Part shown: positions 20,460 through 30,127 of the stretch, piece by piece
Numbering within the stretch: position 1 is the stretch's first letter
Layout: the number at the start of each line of letters is the position of its first letter
Assembly (NCBI GenBank): GCA_000507305.1
Contig: DF240095.1
Coordinates: forward strand, 162,753-226,752
Source of the DNA: Breviolum minutum Mf 1.05b.01
Taxonomy: Eukaryota > Sar > Dinophyceae > Suessiales > Symbiodiniaceae
DNA length: 64,000 nt
Direction of reading: 5' to 3'
Position numbers and translations under genes: made by a program
The notes under the pieces: generated by a model
What the model was told of the DNA's origin: nothing
Databases searched by the model: none
The model's input: only the letters and a program-made list of their open reading frames with translations

Positions 20460-20566
20460 TTACTAGGAGGATCATCCCAAGTAGTAAGTGGTTAGGACCA
20501 CCCCCCATATATGAGCCATGAAAGGGCCGTTTGGAAGGGGTCCCATAACCCCCATAGGGACATGAC
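20460..20566. mobile_element. Truncated family A element abutting a coding island
   Basis: TACTAGGAGGATCATCCCAA through TTTGGAAGGGGTCCCATAAC is about two thirds of an A element. It ends where the reading frame of the neighbouring island stops looking like protein. Confidence 0.65.
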
Positions 20567-20571
20567 AGAGC

Positions 20572-21081
20572 TCGGAAAGTTCCCTGTCTTCTTTGAAACG
20601 CTCCAACGTTACGGCGTAACGTTCCACTGCCCTTTCCATCATAGGAGTGAAAGGAAGCTCCCCCAGGCGCATGCCTTCGAAATATGATAGCAGTGAAGCA
20701 TTCCCGTCCCTCTTTTTTGAGAAGCTGTCGCAATGCAGCGCTCTCTGGATCCATCATCGAGATGTCTATGGATCTGTCCGCTCTTCTGACACCACCTAAC
20801 ACCTCTGCTCTGTCGAAGCCAAGAATGTCGGCAACCAGAAGCAAACGTTCGCGAGCATGGACTTCGTGGAAGCCTGGAATGGGTACCAACGAATCGGAGG
20901 TGCGAATTCCCAGATGAGTCAGGGCCACAACAAATTCCGTTGCGTCCGCCTCGCCCGGGAGAAATGAAGAATGGCATTGACCAGACGAACCTTGACCAAA
21001 CGAACAAACAGGCTTCACCGGTATCTTGCACTGGACCAGGGCCGAAGCTGCATGTTCAAGAATCTGGCCATGTGAATGCAA
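20572..21081 (-). pseudogene. Frameshifted coding island, unknown protein
   Basis: On the minus strand the frame from 21081 gives a natural segment (ATEFVVALTHLGIRTSD, VHARERLLLVADILGFDRAE, ISMMDPESAALRQLLKKEGR). Near 20690-20700 the protein-like frame moves by one position and continues FEGMRLGELPFTPMMERAVE, YAVTLERFKEDRELSEL. It then runs into a truncated A element. The part before ATEF is less protein-like, so the true exon may begin near 20960. The shift means a decayed gene, a sequence error or a missed micro-intron. I do not recognise the family. Confidence 0.48.
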
Positions 21082-21179
21082 ACAATCTGGGATTCATGTT
21101 GGCGGAACAGTGCCATTTGTCAAGAATGTCACTCAGAGAAATACTCATATACCCCCTCCACTACCCAGTTTTGTAAGTA

Positions 21180-21275
21180 AATGGACCGTATCATGGAGTA
21201 TTATTTTACCTACATGAAAACCATAAAAATCAACCATTCATGTCATTCATGTAAGAAAATATATCCAATTCCTGT
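21180..21275. mobile_element. Degenerate family F element
   Basis: TTTTACCTACATGAAAACCATAAAAATCAACC and CATGTAAGAAAATATATCC. Confidence 0.5.
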
Positions 21276-21284
21276 GCATTCTCC

Positions 21285-21370
21285 AGGTGCCAGTTAAAAG
21301 TGGAGTTATAACTTCATCTATAGGAGTTACAACTCCAGTTACCCAGTTATTTTCGGCCATTTATCTATAG
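21285..21370. mobile_element. Partial family I element
   Basis: AGTGGAGTTATAAC, CTATAGGAGTTACAACTCC and CGGCCATTTATCTATAGGG. Confidence 0.45.
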
Positions 21371-21510
21371 GGAACCATTGTTGTTTGTAAGCACATTCCC
21401 TCCCTGCGTTTCCCGCCGTGTTCAACCGCCTGAGAGACGAAAATGTAAAGGCCCCAAGGAATCTAATTCCAAGCGCCAGGCACCCTGGCGGTGTCCGGCT
21501 GGGGAAACCA

Positions 21511-21541
21511 TCTATATATATATATATCTATATATATATAT
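21511..21541. repeat. TA microsatellite
   Basis: TA/TC alternation. Confidence 0.9.
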
Positions 21542-21658
21542 CACTTGGGAATCACGTGTCCTTCATTTATAGGGGTTGTAGCCCATATTTTGATCACAGG
21601 GCAATTCAACACATTTGTCGCTTGGGAAGCTGGGCTGTAACATCCGAGAAACTTAGCC

Positions 21659-21811
21659 TACTTGGATGTCCCGGGAAGGAAGTGCTGGGATCAAAGGTCA
21701 GTAGATCAGTGGGTTTTTTTCACCCCAATATATCACCATTTATATAAGTAAGTGAAAAAAAAACTATTGATCCTAACCATTGATCCTCACTTCCAACAGG
21801 ACATCCAGGTA
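21659..21811. mobile_element. Family N foldback element
   Basis: TACTTGGATGTCCCGGGAAGG opposes CTTCCAACAGGACATCCAGGTA. GGGATCAAAGGTCAGTAGATC faces GATCCTAACCATTGATCC. Confidence 0.82.
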
Positions 21812-22179
21812 CCCCAGACATCTACCTTGGGGAGTGAGTAGGGGTTTTGGACTGCTTTTTCCAAGGCCTCAGTGTATGCGGGGGGGGGGGTTCAAACACC
21901 CATCTTCATAAGGTATGACTGGAAGATTTGAACTTCCCGAGCCAAAAGAGGTCGCTTGTATAAAGGCTCCATGTGCCAGGGATTCCTTACAAAACTGTAG
22001 GTTTTTTGGGGGGGAAACCTTTGGGTCTTATTAGGGAACCCTTAGGAAAGATTGGGATAGCCTGCCCCAAGATATGCAATGCTCAAAACCGCGGGGGTGG
22101 ATCAGCCACTTAGCTCGATCGATGCTCCCTTCAAAAACTCCCAAACCAGCTATTTATTTATGACTGATCAACCAACCCC

Positions 22180-22315
22180 CCCCCCCAACCACCTATACCC
22201 TCCCCAGAAATAAGACTTTAATAGCCGGCCTTAAGGGTAAACCAATGGATTTTTGCCAAGCCTTATCTTCATAAGGCTGGCGGTTTTTCTGGGGGGGGGT
22301 ACGTGGGTTGATTAG
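22180..22315. mobile_element. Family O element
   Basis: TACCCTCCCCAGAAATAAG, GCCGGCCTTAAGGG, ACCAATGG, AAGGCTGGCGGTTTTTC, then GGGGTACGTGGG. Confidence 0.65.
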
Positions 22316-22385
22316 CCATAGATAAAGCTATGCTACTTTTGTGCTTTCAACCTGCCCCAAAAAATATAACCAAAAGTCAGTTATT

Positions 22386-22511
22386 CCCTGGAAGTCCAAC
22401 CACCATTTTTTAGTCCAGTTGGAATCGGAGTTTCACCATTATTTTAGTAGGGGTTTATCATCTTCCAACAGGAACCAGCCATTGTTTTTAGATGGTGGTT
22501 GACTTCCAGGG
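22386..22511. mobile_element. Family Q foldback element
   Basis: CCCTGGAAGTCCAACCACCAT opposes ATGGTGGTTGACTTCCAGGG. Confidence 0.78.
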
Positions 22512-22727
22512 TATTGGCATTGGAATCTTCTTCCAAATCTTAGGGCTTGAACTGTTGTTCAAAGAACAACTTGCGATACTAGCTCCTTTTTTTGGAATGG
22601 ATATCCCGCCCCAAAAAACAACATGAACATAATCCAAGCATATCTGAAGTAAATCTGAAACATTTGCTTGCACTAGTATCCATTGACAATATACACCTCA
22701 AAACAAAACAAACCTTTGAAGGGATGG

Positions 22728-22961
22728 ACTTCGATTTGCTTTTCTTTGAAGCCTGGAAGAAGTGACCCAAATTTTCATCACCTGGAAAGTAGATGGCGCA
22801 ACTCCCATGTATTGGTTTACCATGGCCCCCTTACAAATCGCCACCTTTTGTGAATGGCTAGCCATCCACTTTCACTTTACGGTGTAATGGTGGTTGGCTT
22901 CTCATGGTGCATTTTCATTTCATGGGATCGATCCAATCCATCAAAAATCAAAAAATCTAAG
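22728..22961. mobile_element. Family H element interrupted by J
   Basis: ACTTCGATTTGCTTT and AAGTGACCCAAATTTTCAT precede the J copy; TAATGGTGGTTGGCTTCTCATGG and AAAAATCTAAGT follow it. The two parts together make one H element. Confidence 0.75.
22779..22884. mobile_element. Family J element nested in H
   Basis: CACCTGGAAAGTAGATGGCG opposes CCATCCACTTTCACTTTACGGTG. The centre carries CATGTATTGGTTTACCATG, shared with the other two J copies. Confidence 0.8.
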
Positions 22962-23235
22962 TTGAAGGGATGGGATGAAGGGATGAAGGGCGTGGCACCC
23001 CCCGTGGATCCAGCTATAAGTAGACAGAGTACACCCGCGGCAACAATAACATAGTTACCAAAAAGTGATGGTAGCCTTGGAAGATGTATAGAAACGGCTT
23101 CAAACATGGCATCATTTTGGGTAGCGACATGTTAGATTTTTAAGGGGTGTCATAACTTATAACCCCTATAAATTGGCCGAAAATCAATGGGTTTCACTGG
23201 GCTTAGCTTATTTCAGCCCTATTTCAGTGGAGTTA

Positions 23236-23418
23236 TTAAACACCTACTTCCAACAGGTTTGAAACGGGTCCACCTTCCACCCGACGGAAAGGCTCCGCCT
23301 CCGGCTTCTTCTCCAAACCCACGGTGTTTTTAGAGTGGTCCGTCTGGCAAGGCGTTTTCGGTGAGGCTTTGAAGGGGTGTCCGGGGGTGAGAATCTCCCA
23401 GCTGACTTCGTCAAAAAT
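23236..23418 (-). CDS. Met-less terminal exon candidate
   Basis: The minus strand is open for 60 codons from a GAGAG acceptor to TAA. The product is hydrophilic (IFDEVSWEILTPGHPF, TPCQTDHSKNTVGLEKK, PFRRVEGGPVSNLLEVGV) and has no Met. The opposite strand is also open (23324-23509), so the strand is not certain. Family unknown. Confidence 0.33.
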   Translation of the reverse strand: MFDEVSWEILTPGHPFKASPKTPCQTDHSKNTVGLEKKPEAEPFRRVEGGPVSNLLEVGV

Positions 23419-23596
23419 CTCTCAGCTGACGAACGAGATTTGTTTTAGGAGGAGTCAAAGCTTCCATGATTGGGATAAACATGTGTTTCTGTTTCAACAA
23501 AACATCTAGGCAGAACTGCTCTTTAGTCCCCTTTGGAGTAAATCTATCAATTTTTTGCAGTCGTGACTTACATACATGACTTGAATTTGCCCCAGT

Positions 23597-23770
23597 AGAT
23601 CAACTTAAAGGGGGATGATCCCAAAAATTGACCAAGATATTGTTGAAATTGATGATGTACAAAACATCAACTACTCTGTGATTTTGAGGATTCGTGGGTT
23701 TGCCAAAGTAGCTCGGAAAAAACGAATCATCCCTTAACTACCAAAATCACTCCCCAATATCACGAGATAG
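23597..23770. repeat. Dispersed repeat AA (copy 1)
   Basis: ATCAACTTAAAG, GATGATCCCAAA, CATCAACTACT and CTGTGATTTTGAGGATTC recur in order at 39219-39382. Unlike most repeats here it is not an obvious foldback. Confidence 0.6.
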
Positions 23771-23904
23771 CTGGGAATAAAGGGACACACATGTTAGATA
23801 GTCCCAAAGGCGATGTCACGGTCTGATGGAACCTTACAGCCAAACCAACCACCGGGAACATTTTTGAAGCGTCCGTTAAACCAATGGCTAGAACGAACAC
23901 ATTT

Positions 23905-23992
23905 CCCATAGGATTCATGTATGACATATTTACCTACATGAATGGTTGATTTTTATGGTGAATGTAGGTATATATACCATACATGGATCATA
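23905..23992. mobile_element. Family F foldback element
   Basis: TATTTACCTACATGAATGGTTG and ATTTTTATGGTGAATGTAGG with ATATACCATACATGGATC. Confidence 0.7.
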
Positions 23993-24130
23993 TCATTTTT
24001 AACCAATGAAAAAGGTCTGTTTCCGTAGACTGGTGGAATGTTTTTCTGGATGTTCTGATGTTCTAATCCACCTTTTTCCCATCAAAAAATACAGAACGAC
24101 TTAGATATCTTGGATGTTCTCTTGGGACTA

Positions 24131-24190
24131 TCCCAAACACTCATTTTTGATTTAATGCATGGTATATTTACTATACATTTACCATACAAT
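24131..24190. mobile_element. Partial family F element
   Basis: CCCAAACACTCATTTTTG, GCATGGTATATTTAC and CATTTACCATAC. Confidence 0.5.
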
Positions 24191-24238
24191 TTCAACAAAA
24201 TACCAAGGTAACCATCAGATGTTGGGTGTTGGGTATGA

Positions 24239-24375
24239 CTTGGATTTGCTAACATAAAGATGCCTGGAAAAAGTGACCCTAAAAATTTCTTCCAACTGGT
24301 GGTTTATCAATGTTTTTCGTGGTGATAAATCCCATGGAATCAAATCTGCAAAAAATCACTGAAAAACAAATCCAA
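24239..24375. mobile_element. Family H foldback element
   Basis: CTTGGATTTGCTAAC opposes GAAAAACAAATCCAAG; GGAAAAAGTGACCCTAAAAA inside. Confidence 0.78.
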
Positions 24376-24539
24376 GCACTCTATCCACCTGTTGATCTTG
24401 GGTAAACCATTTTGGGATCTTGCAACTGTAGGCAAATATGACATTGACTGTTTGGGTATGATAGAAAGATTATGCAAGGTGGGCCCCTGCTTCTTGCCTT
24501 TTTGAAAATGGAGTTACAACCCCCTACGTCTAAGATTGT

Positions 24540-24760
24540 CTAAGCTGCAAAACATGTGAACATGTGCAGCTGCGCAGGGCCAAGTGTTGAAAATTCTGTC
24601 CACTTCCCATACTCATTGGTCACTTGTTGCGCAGCTCCAGGCCTAAAGCTGCTACAGCCCAGGTAGTTGACGCCTGCTCTGCTGGTTCTCCTAACCACCT
24701 GACCATTTCCACGCAGCGGGCATGTCATGCCCTCTCTCTACGTCGTCAGTGAACCAGCTG
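24540..24760 (-). other. GC-rich island downstream of the Cys-rich gene
   Basis: Open for 62 codons on the minus strand (24540-24728) and partly open elsewhere. It may be 3' sequence or a further exon of the 24.8 kb gene. No splice signal convinces. Confidence 0.25.
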
Positions 24761-24797
24761 GAGGTGCATGTGTTTCCTCCCTTTGGCGCTGGTGTCT

Positions 24798-25268
24798 CTA
24801 GGGCGTCGCGGCCAAAGAACGTTCATACTGGTCTACAATGGCACGCCTTCTCATGACGCGCTCGGCTTGCACCCGGACTTGTCTGCGCTCCCTTCCGAGG
24901 AGTCCTTGCACCTCCTTTTCAGCTTTTCTGCACCTCTTATTCTGGCCAATCACAAGGTGGCCTTGCCATGGCCTTCATGGCTGGCAATGTGGAAGAACGG
25001 AATCTTTTCGCAATCTCTGCACTTTGAGAAATCCTTTTTCAAGGAACATGCCGCCGAACGGGCATGCGCTTTTGTGCAGTCAGGGCAGAAGAATCCTGCA
25101 CTGGCTGTGCTAAAGCACTCATTGCAGTTGGGATCGCAAAAGAACTCACCATACGCTACCTTGAAATGGTTGTTCGTTTCTTTTTCAAGTGCTTCGACAC
25201 GGTCACCAGCTGCTGCACAACTCTTCAAGGTATCAAAGGCCAGCATGGTGTCGTCGCATGACACCCTG
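24798..25268 (-). pseudogene. Cys/His-rich, zinc-finger-like protein with one frameshift
   Basis: After an ACCCCAG acceptor the minus strand encodes a helical lead (SCAAAGDRVEALEKE), then a cluster CDPNCNEC, FFCPDCTKAHARSAAC, KCRDCEK and a His pair (SHEGHGK). The spacing resembles a B-box/zinc-ribbon, inferred from pattern only. At about 24950-24956 the frame meets TGA. Moving by one base continues VIGQNKRCRKAEKEVQGLL and an Arg/Glu-rich coiled-coil-like tail (RVQAERVMRRRAIVDQYERS) to TAG at 24798. The join suggests a single-base loss or an assembly error. An exon candidate lies upstream at 25551. Confidence 0.5.
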
Positions 25269-25406
25269 GGGTTGCTCTAAATTTTGAATCAATGTTGCTG
25301 CCTGTAGAAAATCATACTACTTCCCAGTTATAACATGTTATAACTGGTTTTCCTGGACCCCACCTTGCCAAATACACAAAAATAATCACCAACAACTGGG
25401 GTTACT

Positions 25407-25505
25407 ACATACTAGTTGGTGGTTTCAACCCCTTTGAAAAATATTAGGCAAAATGAGTTCATCTTCCCCAATTTTCGGGGTGAAAATGATTTTTCACCAC
25501 CTCGT
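25407..25505. mobile_element. Family M element
   Basis: CTAGTTGGTGGTTTCAACCCC, CCCAATTTTCGGGGTGAAAAT and a right end CACCACCTCGTT. It lies between two minus-strand coding islands. Confidence 0.72.
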
Positions 25506-25550
25506 TATAACCTGCTTCCCTCCCCAACAGCTTCCCCCCCCCCCTTCCAC

Positions 25551-25702
25551 CTTAGCCACCGTCACTTCCGAGGCCAAAGTCGATGTCGATGCGCGCCGCA
25601 CACGTTGTGCCAAGCTCACTCCGCTTGGAGCGCGACCGGAGAAGAAGGTGGGCCATTTCCGGACGTCGTCAGCTTCCTGGCCCATCAGGGATTCTTCTAT
25701 GA
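25551..25702 (-). CDS. Exon candidate upstream of the Cys-rich gene
   Basis: The minus strand reads IEESLMGQEADDVRKW, TFFSGRAPSGVSLAQRVRR, STLASEVTVAK up to a CTAAG/GTGGAAG donor. The acceptor would be CATAG, at the edge of an E-type element. Same strand as the 24.8 kb gene, but a direct junction to it would be one base out of phase, so an intervening exon or another error is needed. Confidence 0.35.
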
Positions 25703-25777
25703 CATCCAAACAAAGGTCTTTTGGAACCTCAAAAACATACCTAAAACACCTTGTCAGGAGGTATTTGGATGTCTAGG
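25700..25777. mobile_element. Family E variant
   Basis: GACATCCAAACAAAGG opposes GTCAGGAGGTATTTGGATGTC. Confidence 0.55.
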
Positions 25778-25919
25778 AGAGTTGTTCTTGTTGGAAAAGA
25801 ATTTGGGGGAAAGGAGGCAGTGGTAAATTACTGAGATTGAAACCTCCTAATCATGGTTCAAGTAGAATTTCAAGTGCTTGGGTTTTTGTTTGGATGAAGG
25901 AATTGAAGGTGCCCCTATA

Positions 25920-26015
25920 CGTCCAAACACCTTTGGATGGGTGGCCTGGGGGTATTTGGACCCCCAAGCATCTCCTGAGGCTGGGGTGTTTGGGATGTTT
26001 TGGGGTGAGGTCATT
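25920..26015. mobile_element. Family E remnant
   Basis: GTCCAAACACC, GGTATTTGGACCCC and CATCTCCTGAGGCTGGGGTG. Confidence 0.4.
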
Positions 26016-26183
26016 GATGCATTCCTTGGACATCCCAACATCCCAATAGCTGGTGAGGATCGGTGTTGCTTCATGTTTTTTCCACTCCTAAAAGCCTTGC
26101 CTGAGTAGATGTGAGTTTGGGGCTTCACCCGACACCTGACCCTCATGTGACTTGGTGTGTGACGACTTGATGCCGGCCCCAAG

Positions 26184-26288
26184 GTGGGCCCCCCTTTAGG
26201 ATGGTTGTAAAATGGGGTGAAATGACTCCAGTTACCCATGCCTAAGGCCATTTATAGGGGCTATAACTCCATTGCTAGGGGCCCACCT
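26184..26288. mobile_element. Family I foldback element
   Basis: AAGGTGGGCCCCC opposes GGGGCCCACCTCGTAG. GGTGAAATGACTCCAG faces GGGGCTATAACTCC. Read as an intron it would start GTGGGC and end TAG. Confidence 0.72.
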
Positions 26289-26399
26289 CGTAGGGAATGG
26301 AACGAAAAATCATGGGCAGCAAAATATCAGAAGCTCAACAAAAACAGTTGATGGAGAAACATCTCCTGCACCGGGTTGATGAAGGACATGTATGGAAAT

Positions 26400-26493
26400 A
26401 GCATCCATGGGACTGGTATATTTACCCACATGAAAACCATAAAAAATCAACCAAATGTAGGCAAATATACCAGTCCCATGGATAGTATGGGCA
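26400..26493. mobile_element. Family F foldback element
   Basis: ATCCATGGGACTGGTATATTTACC is matched by GCAAATATACCAGTCCCATGGAT, about 22 paired bases. Confidence 0.85.
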
Positions 26494-26689
26494 TGGAAAT
26501 TTCCAAGGGAAACCCTCCTGTAAACTAACAAACATCCCTTCGAAGGTGGTTGGGTAGGCTGGTTTTATTCTTTCGAAGGTGGGATCGGTACAGTATCTAT
26601 TTCCATTGCATGGAGAACAACTCTCCCCCATCTAGGGCTATTTCCGGTAAAAAAATTGCATGCATGTAAGAATAAGAGGCTATAATCTA

Positions 26690-26821
26690 TACTTGGATGT
26701 CCTAGGAAGTTGGGATCAATGGTTAGTAAATGGGTTATAACCCCAATATATCCAATTATCAATTCATACGTAGGTTAACCCATTTACTAACCACTTACTA
26801 ACTTCCTGCAACATCCAAGTA
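26690..26821. mobile_element. Family N foldback element
   Basis: TACTTGGATGTCCTAGGAAG opposes CTTCCTGCAACATCCAAGTA. GTTAGTAAATGGGTTA faces TAACCCATTTACTAAC exactly. Confidence 0.85.
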
Positions 26822-27300
26822 GCAGTGAAACATGCCCACACCAACAGAATCATGAGGTGGGAATCCCGAGAAAGGGATTGTCTTCTCAAGTCATAGACTT
26901 GACAAATTGTGCCACGCCAACTCCCCAAAAAACAACAACAAGGGTTTACACCCCCTGAAACAAACCAACCAGGTTTTTTTCATTGCTCACTTATCAATAG
27001 GACCTATAGGATACCTGATGATCTTCCAGATCTGCAAAATTTCTGCCTTTTAAGTATAGGGTTTCTGTTGGTGAAGTTCGGCACAAATTTTACACACAAA
27101 AGGAAGATCCAGATCTCTTGGGGTATAACCCACCCAAATGGGAGGGATATTGGGATTAAGACTCCCTAAAACCAACAGGAAAATGTGCCAACTCCCAAAA
27201 GAAGTTGCATCTTTTCTCCCAAAAGCCACCGTCTTTCGGGGGCTTAAGCCCCCATTAGCATCAGGGAGTCTACTAGCAGGGAAGAAAACGAAACTGCAGG
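26822..27300. other. Stretch with L remnant
   Basis: CCAACCAGGTTTTTTTCATTGCTCAC at 26966-26991 is the right end of an L element. The rest is unassigned. Confidence 0.4.
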
Positions 27301-27409
27301 TTAAACCCTAAAAACATGCCACCCGGAAAGGAAATTGTTCATCTTCCATCCATTGATTTTCAGCTGCAAGCTATTAGTTTGAGGGACCGTAGGTACCTGG
27401 TAACTTATG

Positions 27410-27585
27410 CTTTGCCCAAACACTATCGACCACCCACCCCTTGGTCCAAAACCCTCGCGCCGCTTTGTTCGGCCAGAGATTTTTTGGCCCAAGCGATTTG
27501 GTGGGACGAAGATTCTTGCGCCGCTCGCAAGAAACGCGTGAGACATCAAAGAAGGGCCAAAGAAAACCCAAAGTCTTCACAATAA
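27410..27585 (+). CDS. Terminal exon candidate, Lys/Arg-rich tail
   Basis: The plus strand is open to TAA at 27583 with a segment TLAPLCSARDFLAQAIWW followed by a basic tail (ARKKRVRHQRRAKENPKSSQ). The minus strand is open as well. A C-family right arm (27350-27390) precedes it. Function unknown. Confidence 0.28.
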
Positions 27586-27639
27586 ACTCTATGCTTTTCA
27601 TCCACCCCCAACAAAATTGTCCTTGAAAAAGGTCTGGAT

Positions 27640-27770
27640 AAATATCATTTTTGGTGGATTTCAACCCGTTTGGAAAAATATGTTCTCTTCAAAATGGATC
27701 ATTTCACCTGCCAAACGTTCGAGGTAAAAAAAATAAAGAATCTTTGAAATCACAACCTACCTTTGGACCC
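27640..27770. mobile_element. Family M element, diverged
   Basis: GGTGGATTTCAACCCG, AAAAATATGTTCTCTTCAAA and TTGAAATCACAACC. Confidence 0.5.
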
Positions 27771-27779
27771 CAAACCCAA

Positions 27780-28240
27780 TAAAATCATGAAGGAGCCCCC
27801 CTAAAATGAAGGAAAAGTGGAATCTTTGCAACAGTTGCTGATTTGGAGAAAAGAACTGGATCCAAACAACTTCCCGAAACAAAGCTCGTGGGTTTCGCGC
27901 GGTTTCACGACAGCCTACATCGCGGGCAGGGTTATCCTATCGAAACCGAGGGAAACCTAACAATAAAGCAAATGGCGAAACAAGGCTTCATCTATATATA
28001 CCTGTGAACTCAGAAAACGCACAGAAGTTTTGTAGTTTTTGAAATCTAGCCTCAACCATCAATTAATCGATTGACAAACAAAAATATTACGTGTGAACTA
28101 CCAACAATGGAATTTCAATGACATCTATAGTGATTTTAATATTGACATCCATATGCTTTTGTTTGTTCACTACTAAACTGTTTGCCCCATATCCGTCTAA
28201 CCCTGACCCTTAGCATTCATTGATTTTCAACGGAAAAAAT
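27780..28240. other. Unassigned stretch
   Basis: A GC-rich block at 27885-27955 is open on the plus strand but without exon edges. No repeat family recognised. Confidence 0.35.
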
Positions 28241-28244
28241 TGGT

Positions 28245-28375
28245 TTAAAACTCAGCATCATCTTCCTCATCCACCACTTCATTGCCTGGTCGAAAAATAT
28301 CAGCGGACCGATTTTTTGTTCATCTTCGGAACGGGGCAGCATTGGATGACGCTCACAAAAACGGATGGGTCCCAT
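28245..28375 (-). pseudogene. Small ORF with acidic C-terminus and one frameshift
   Basis: On the minus strand an ATG in the context ACCCATGGG opens MGPIRFCERHPMLPRSEDEQ. At a run of six A the protein-like frame moves by one base and continues RSADIFRPGNEVVDEEDDAE, ending EF then TAA. One more A in the run would restore a single frame of about 43 codons. The shift lies in a homopolymer, so sequence error is as likely as decay. Plus-strand ORF 28282-28581 overlaps it. Confidence 0.38.
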
Positions 28376-28698
28376 GGGTTACCAAAAAACAAATAAGTGA
28401 AGGCCAAGACAATGCCATTCTTAAAACCAACAGTTTCGCCACGCAAAAAAAACCTTTTCAAAAGGAAAATAGTTCATCTTCCAACCACCAGTTTTCAGGG
28501 GCTATGTTCCTTTTGGGGAGCATACTACTATTGAAACTGGTATATGCATGCACCAACATGAAGTATTATTGGTCTTTGTGATCATGGAAAGCAAATATGC
28601 CAGTTTTATGGATCTACAATCCCCTAATTTTCAATAGGAAATACATGGACTCATTCATGGTTGATTTTCCAGCCAGTCATCTTGGTTTTTGGCAGGGC

Positions 28699-28822
28699 TA
28701 CCTTCCCTGAAATAGCCAAAATCCCCCCTGAAGAATAGGCCATCCCAAAGGAAACAATCGCATTCCAATTCCAACCATCCATTTTCAGGTGTAAACTCGC
28801 GTTTTTAGTTTGAGGGAGGGTA
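28699..28822. mobile_element. Family C foldback element
   Basis: TACCTTCCCTGAAATAGCC, CATTTTCAGGTGTAAACTCG and TTTAGTTTGAGGGAGGGTA. Confidence 0.65.
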
Positions 28823-28971
28823 ATCCTTGTGTTCAAAGAAACCGAAAGGATGCATGATTCTGTGGGTTCTGCTGGTTCACCATTCCAAGAGATGCCTCGA
28901 CCTCAGGTACTGCAATCGTATCTTGGAAGAAAACCGGATGTGGATTCCTCGTCGTCACCAACAGGGAAATT

Positions 28972-29068
28972 CCCTCCGGGTAAACTAACGTAAGCTATGG
29001 AAAATCCCCGTCTTTTTCTGGTAAAATACCATCAAAACCAGCTATGTTAGTAATTGCCAGAGCGTGTA
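28972..29068. mobile_element. Family D element
   Basis: CTCCGGGTAAACTAACG opposes GCTATGTTAGTAATTGCCAG with GAGCGTGTA at the end. Confidence 0.6.
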
Positions 29069-29174
29069 CGGCGTATGACAAGCTTTACGTTCGGGGATTC
29101 CAACCTTAACCTTCATTTGCCATACAGGAGTAAAATAACTCCACTTATAACGATCTTAGGGGACCACCTTGCAA

Positions 29175-29428
29175 CAACCAACATTGGATCTCCTTTGTTT
29201 GCGAATCAACTTTCCCTGATGGACCGATGGATGCGTTTTTTGGGGGGTCAAATGTTTGGAAGCTCCCTATCCCACACACCCCACGACACGTCAGTGCAAA
29301 AGAGATACGTGTGGTGCGTTCGTAGATACGAACAAATTCTTCGAAGTCGCATTCAAAGTCTTTATCTTCCAATTCCTGGCAGGGGAAAACAATGGATTAT
29401 GAAGCCCACCAGTGTCCCGGCTACTTAG
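29175..29428. other. Coding-like island, strand ambiguous
   Basis: Plus strand: open to TAG at 29426 with a natural composition (NQLSLMDRWMRFLGGQMFG, VWCVRRYEQILRSRIQSL). Minus strand: a CCTGCCAG acceptor at 29376 opens ELEDKDFECDFEEFVRIYER, TTRISFALT to a possible GTGTCG donor at 29289. Only one can be real, and sequence alone does not decide. Confidence 0.35.
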
Positions 29429-29490
29429 GCCTTACTAAGGCAGGGAAAGAAGACGTATGTTGGCACGTTTAACTGTTTAACCAAGACTTA

Positions 29491-29597
29491 TACCTTCCAG
29501 TAGTCTAACATCGCCGGCTGGAACATCCACCATTTGAAGGCGAACTTCCTTGTGGAAAAGGTGGCTTTCCATTGCTATGTTAGATTACCAGCGTGTA
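29491..29597. mobile_element. Family D foldback element
   Basis: TACCTTCCAGTAGTCTAACA opposes TGTTAGATTACCAGCGTGTA. Confidence 0.75.
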
Positions 29598-29725
29598 ACA
29601 GGAAACAAATACAATAATTGATAAATAGATTGCACAGTCCCTACATATTCTGGTTTATAAGGACCCTTTACAAGGCCCTACCTTTTGGTATCTGCAAGCC
29701 ATGTATTTTGACCCTAAGGTATATC

Positions 29726-29866
29726 ACTAGTCTTCCAGTCATACCGTTCATGCGAGGATCTCCTGAGGTGAGTTCGGCCTTTAGGCCACTTTATATGACG
29801 GGTCCCAATTCACACCGATCCTCACGGACACGGTATGACTGGAGGATGGCGACTGGAAGACTAGGG
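29726..29866. mobile_element. Family E foldback element
   Basis: ACTAGTCTTCCAGTCATACCG opposes CGGTATGACTGGAGG and CTGGAAGACTAGGG. Confidence 0.8.
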
Positions 29867-29965
29867 TATATAACGTACAGGATGCAAATATACAAGAAAT
29901 CATGGCTAAGATGTGCTTACAAACTTAAAGGTAGCTCCAAATCGCTCCTTTCCAAGCACCAGCTG

Positions 29966-30127
29966 CGCCACAAAAAAACAAACAAACTTACTTTCCATTG
30001 AATCCTGGTTGTTTAATAGGGATCCTTATCATGGTTTATGAAATAATCCCCCACATAAGTGGGTATGTTTTCATCCCCTATATAATACCCTAAACAACCA
30101 CCAGGGTAGGCATTTTTTTTATTTCTC
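29966..30127 (+). mobile_element. Family L element
   Basis: CTTACTTTCCATTGAATCCTGG, GTTTAATAGGGATCC, CCCCCACATAAGTGGGTATG and TTTTTTTTATTTCTCAG. Its right end overlaps the stop codon of the next minus-strand exon. Confidence 0.75.

Noticed and set aside
25407..25505. M copy as the intron linking 25551-25702 with 24798-25268
   Set aside because: Taking the M ends as splice sites leads to an in-frame stop within two codons, and a direct join of the two exons is one base out of phase.
26184..26288. I copy as a coding intron on the plus strand
   Set aside because: A short frame (LVCDDLMPAP then EWNEKSWAAKYQKL) joins in phase, but no start or acceptor exists upstream of the first 12 codons, so support is too thin.
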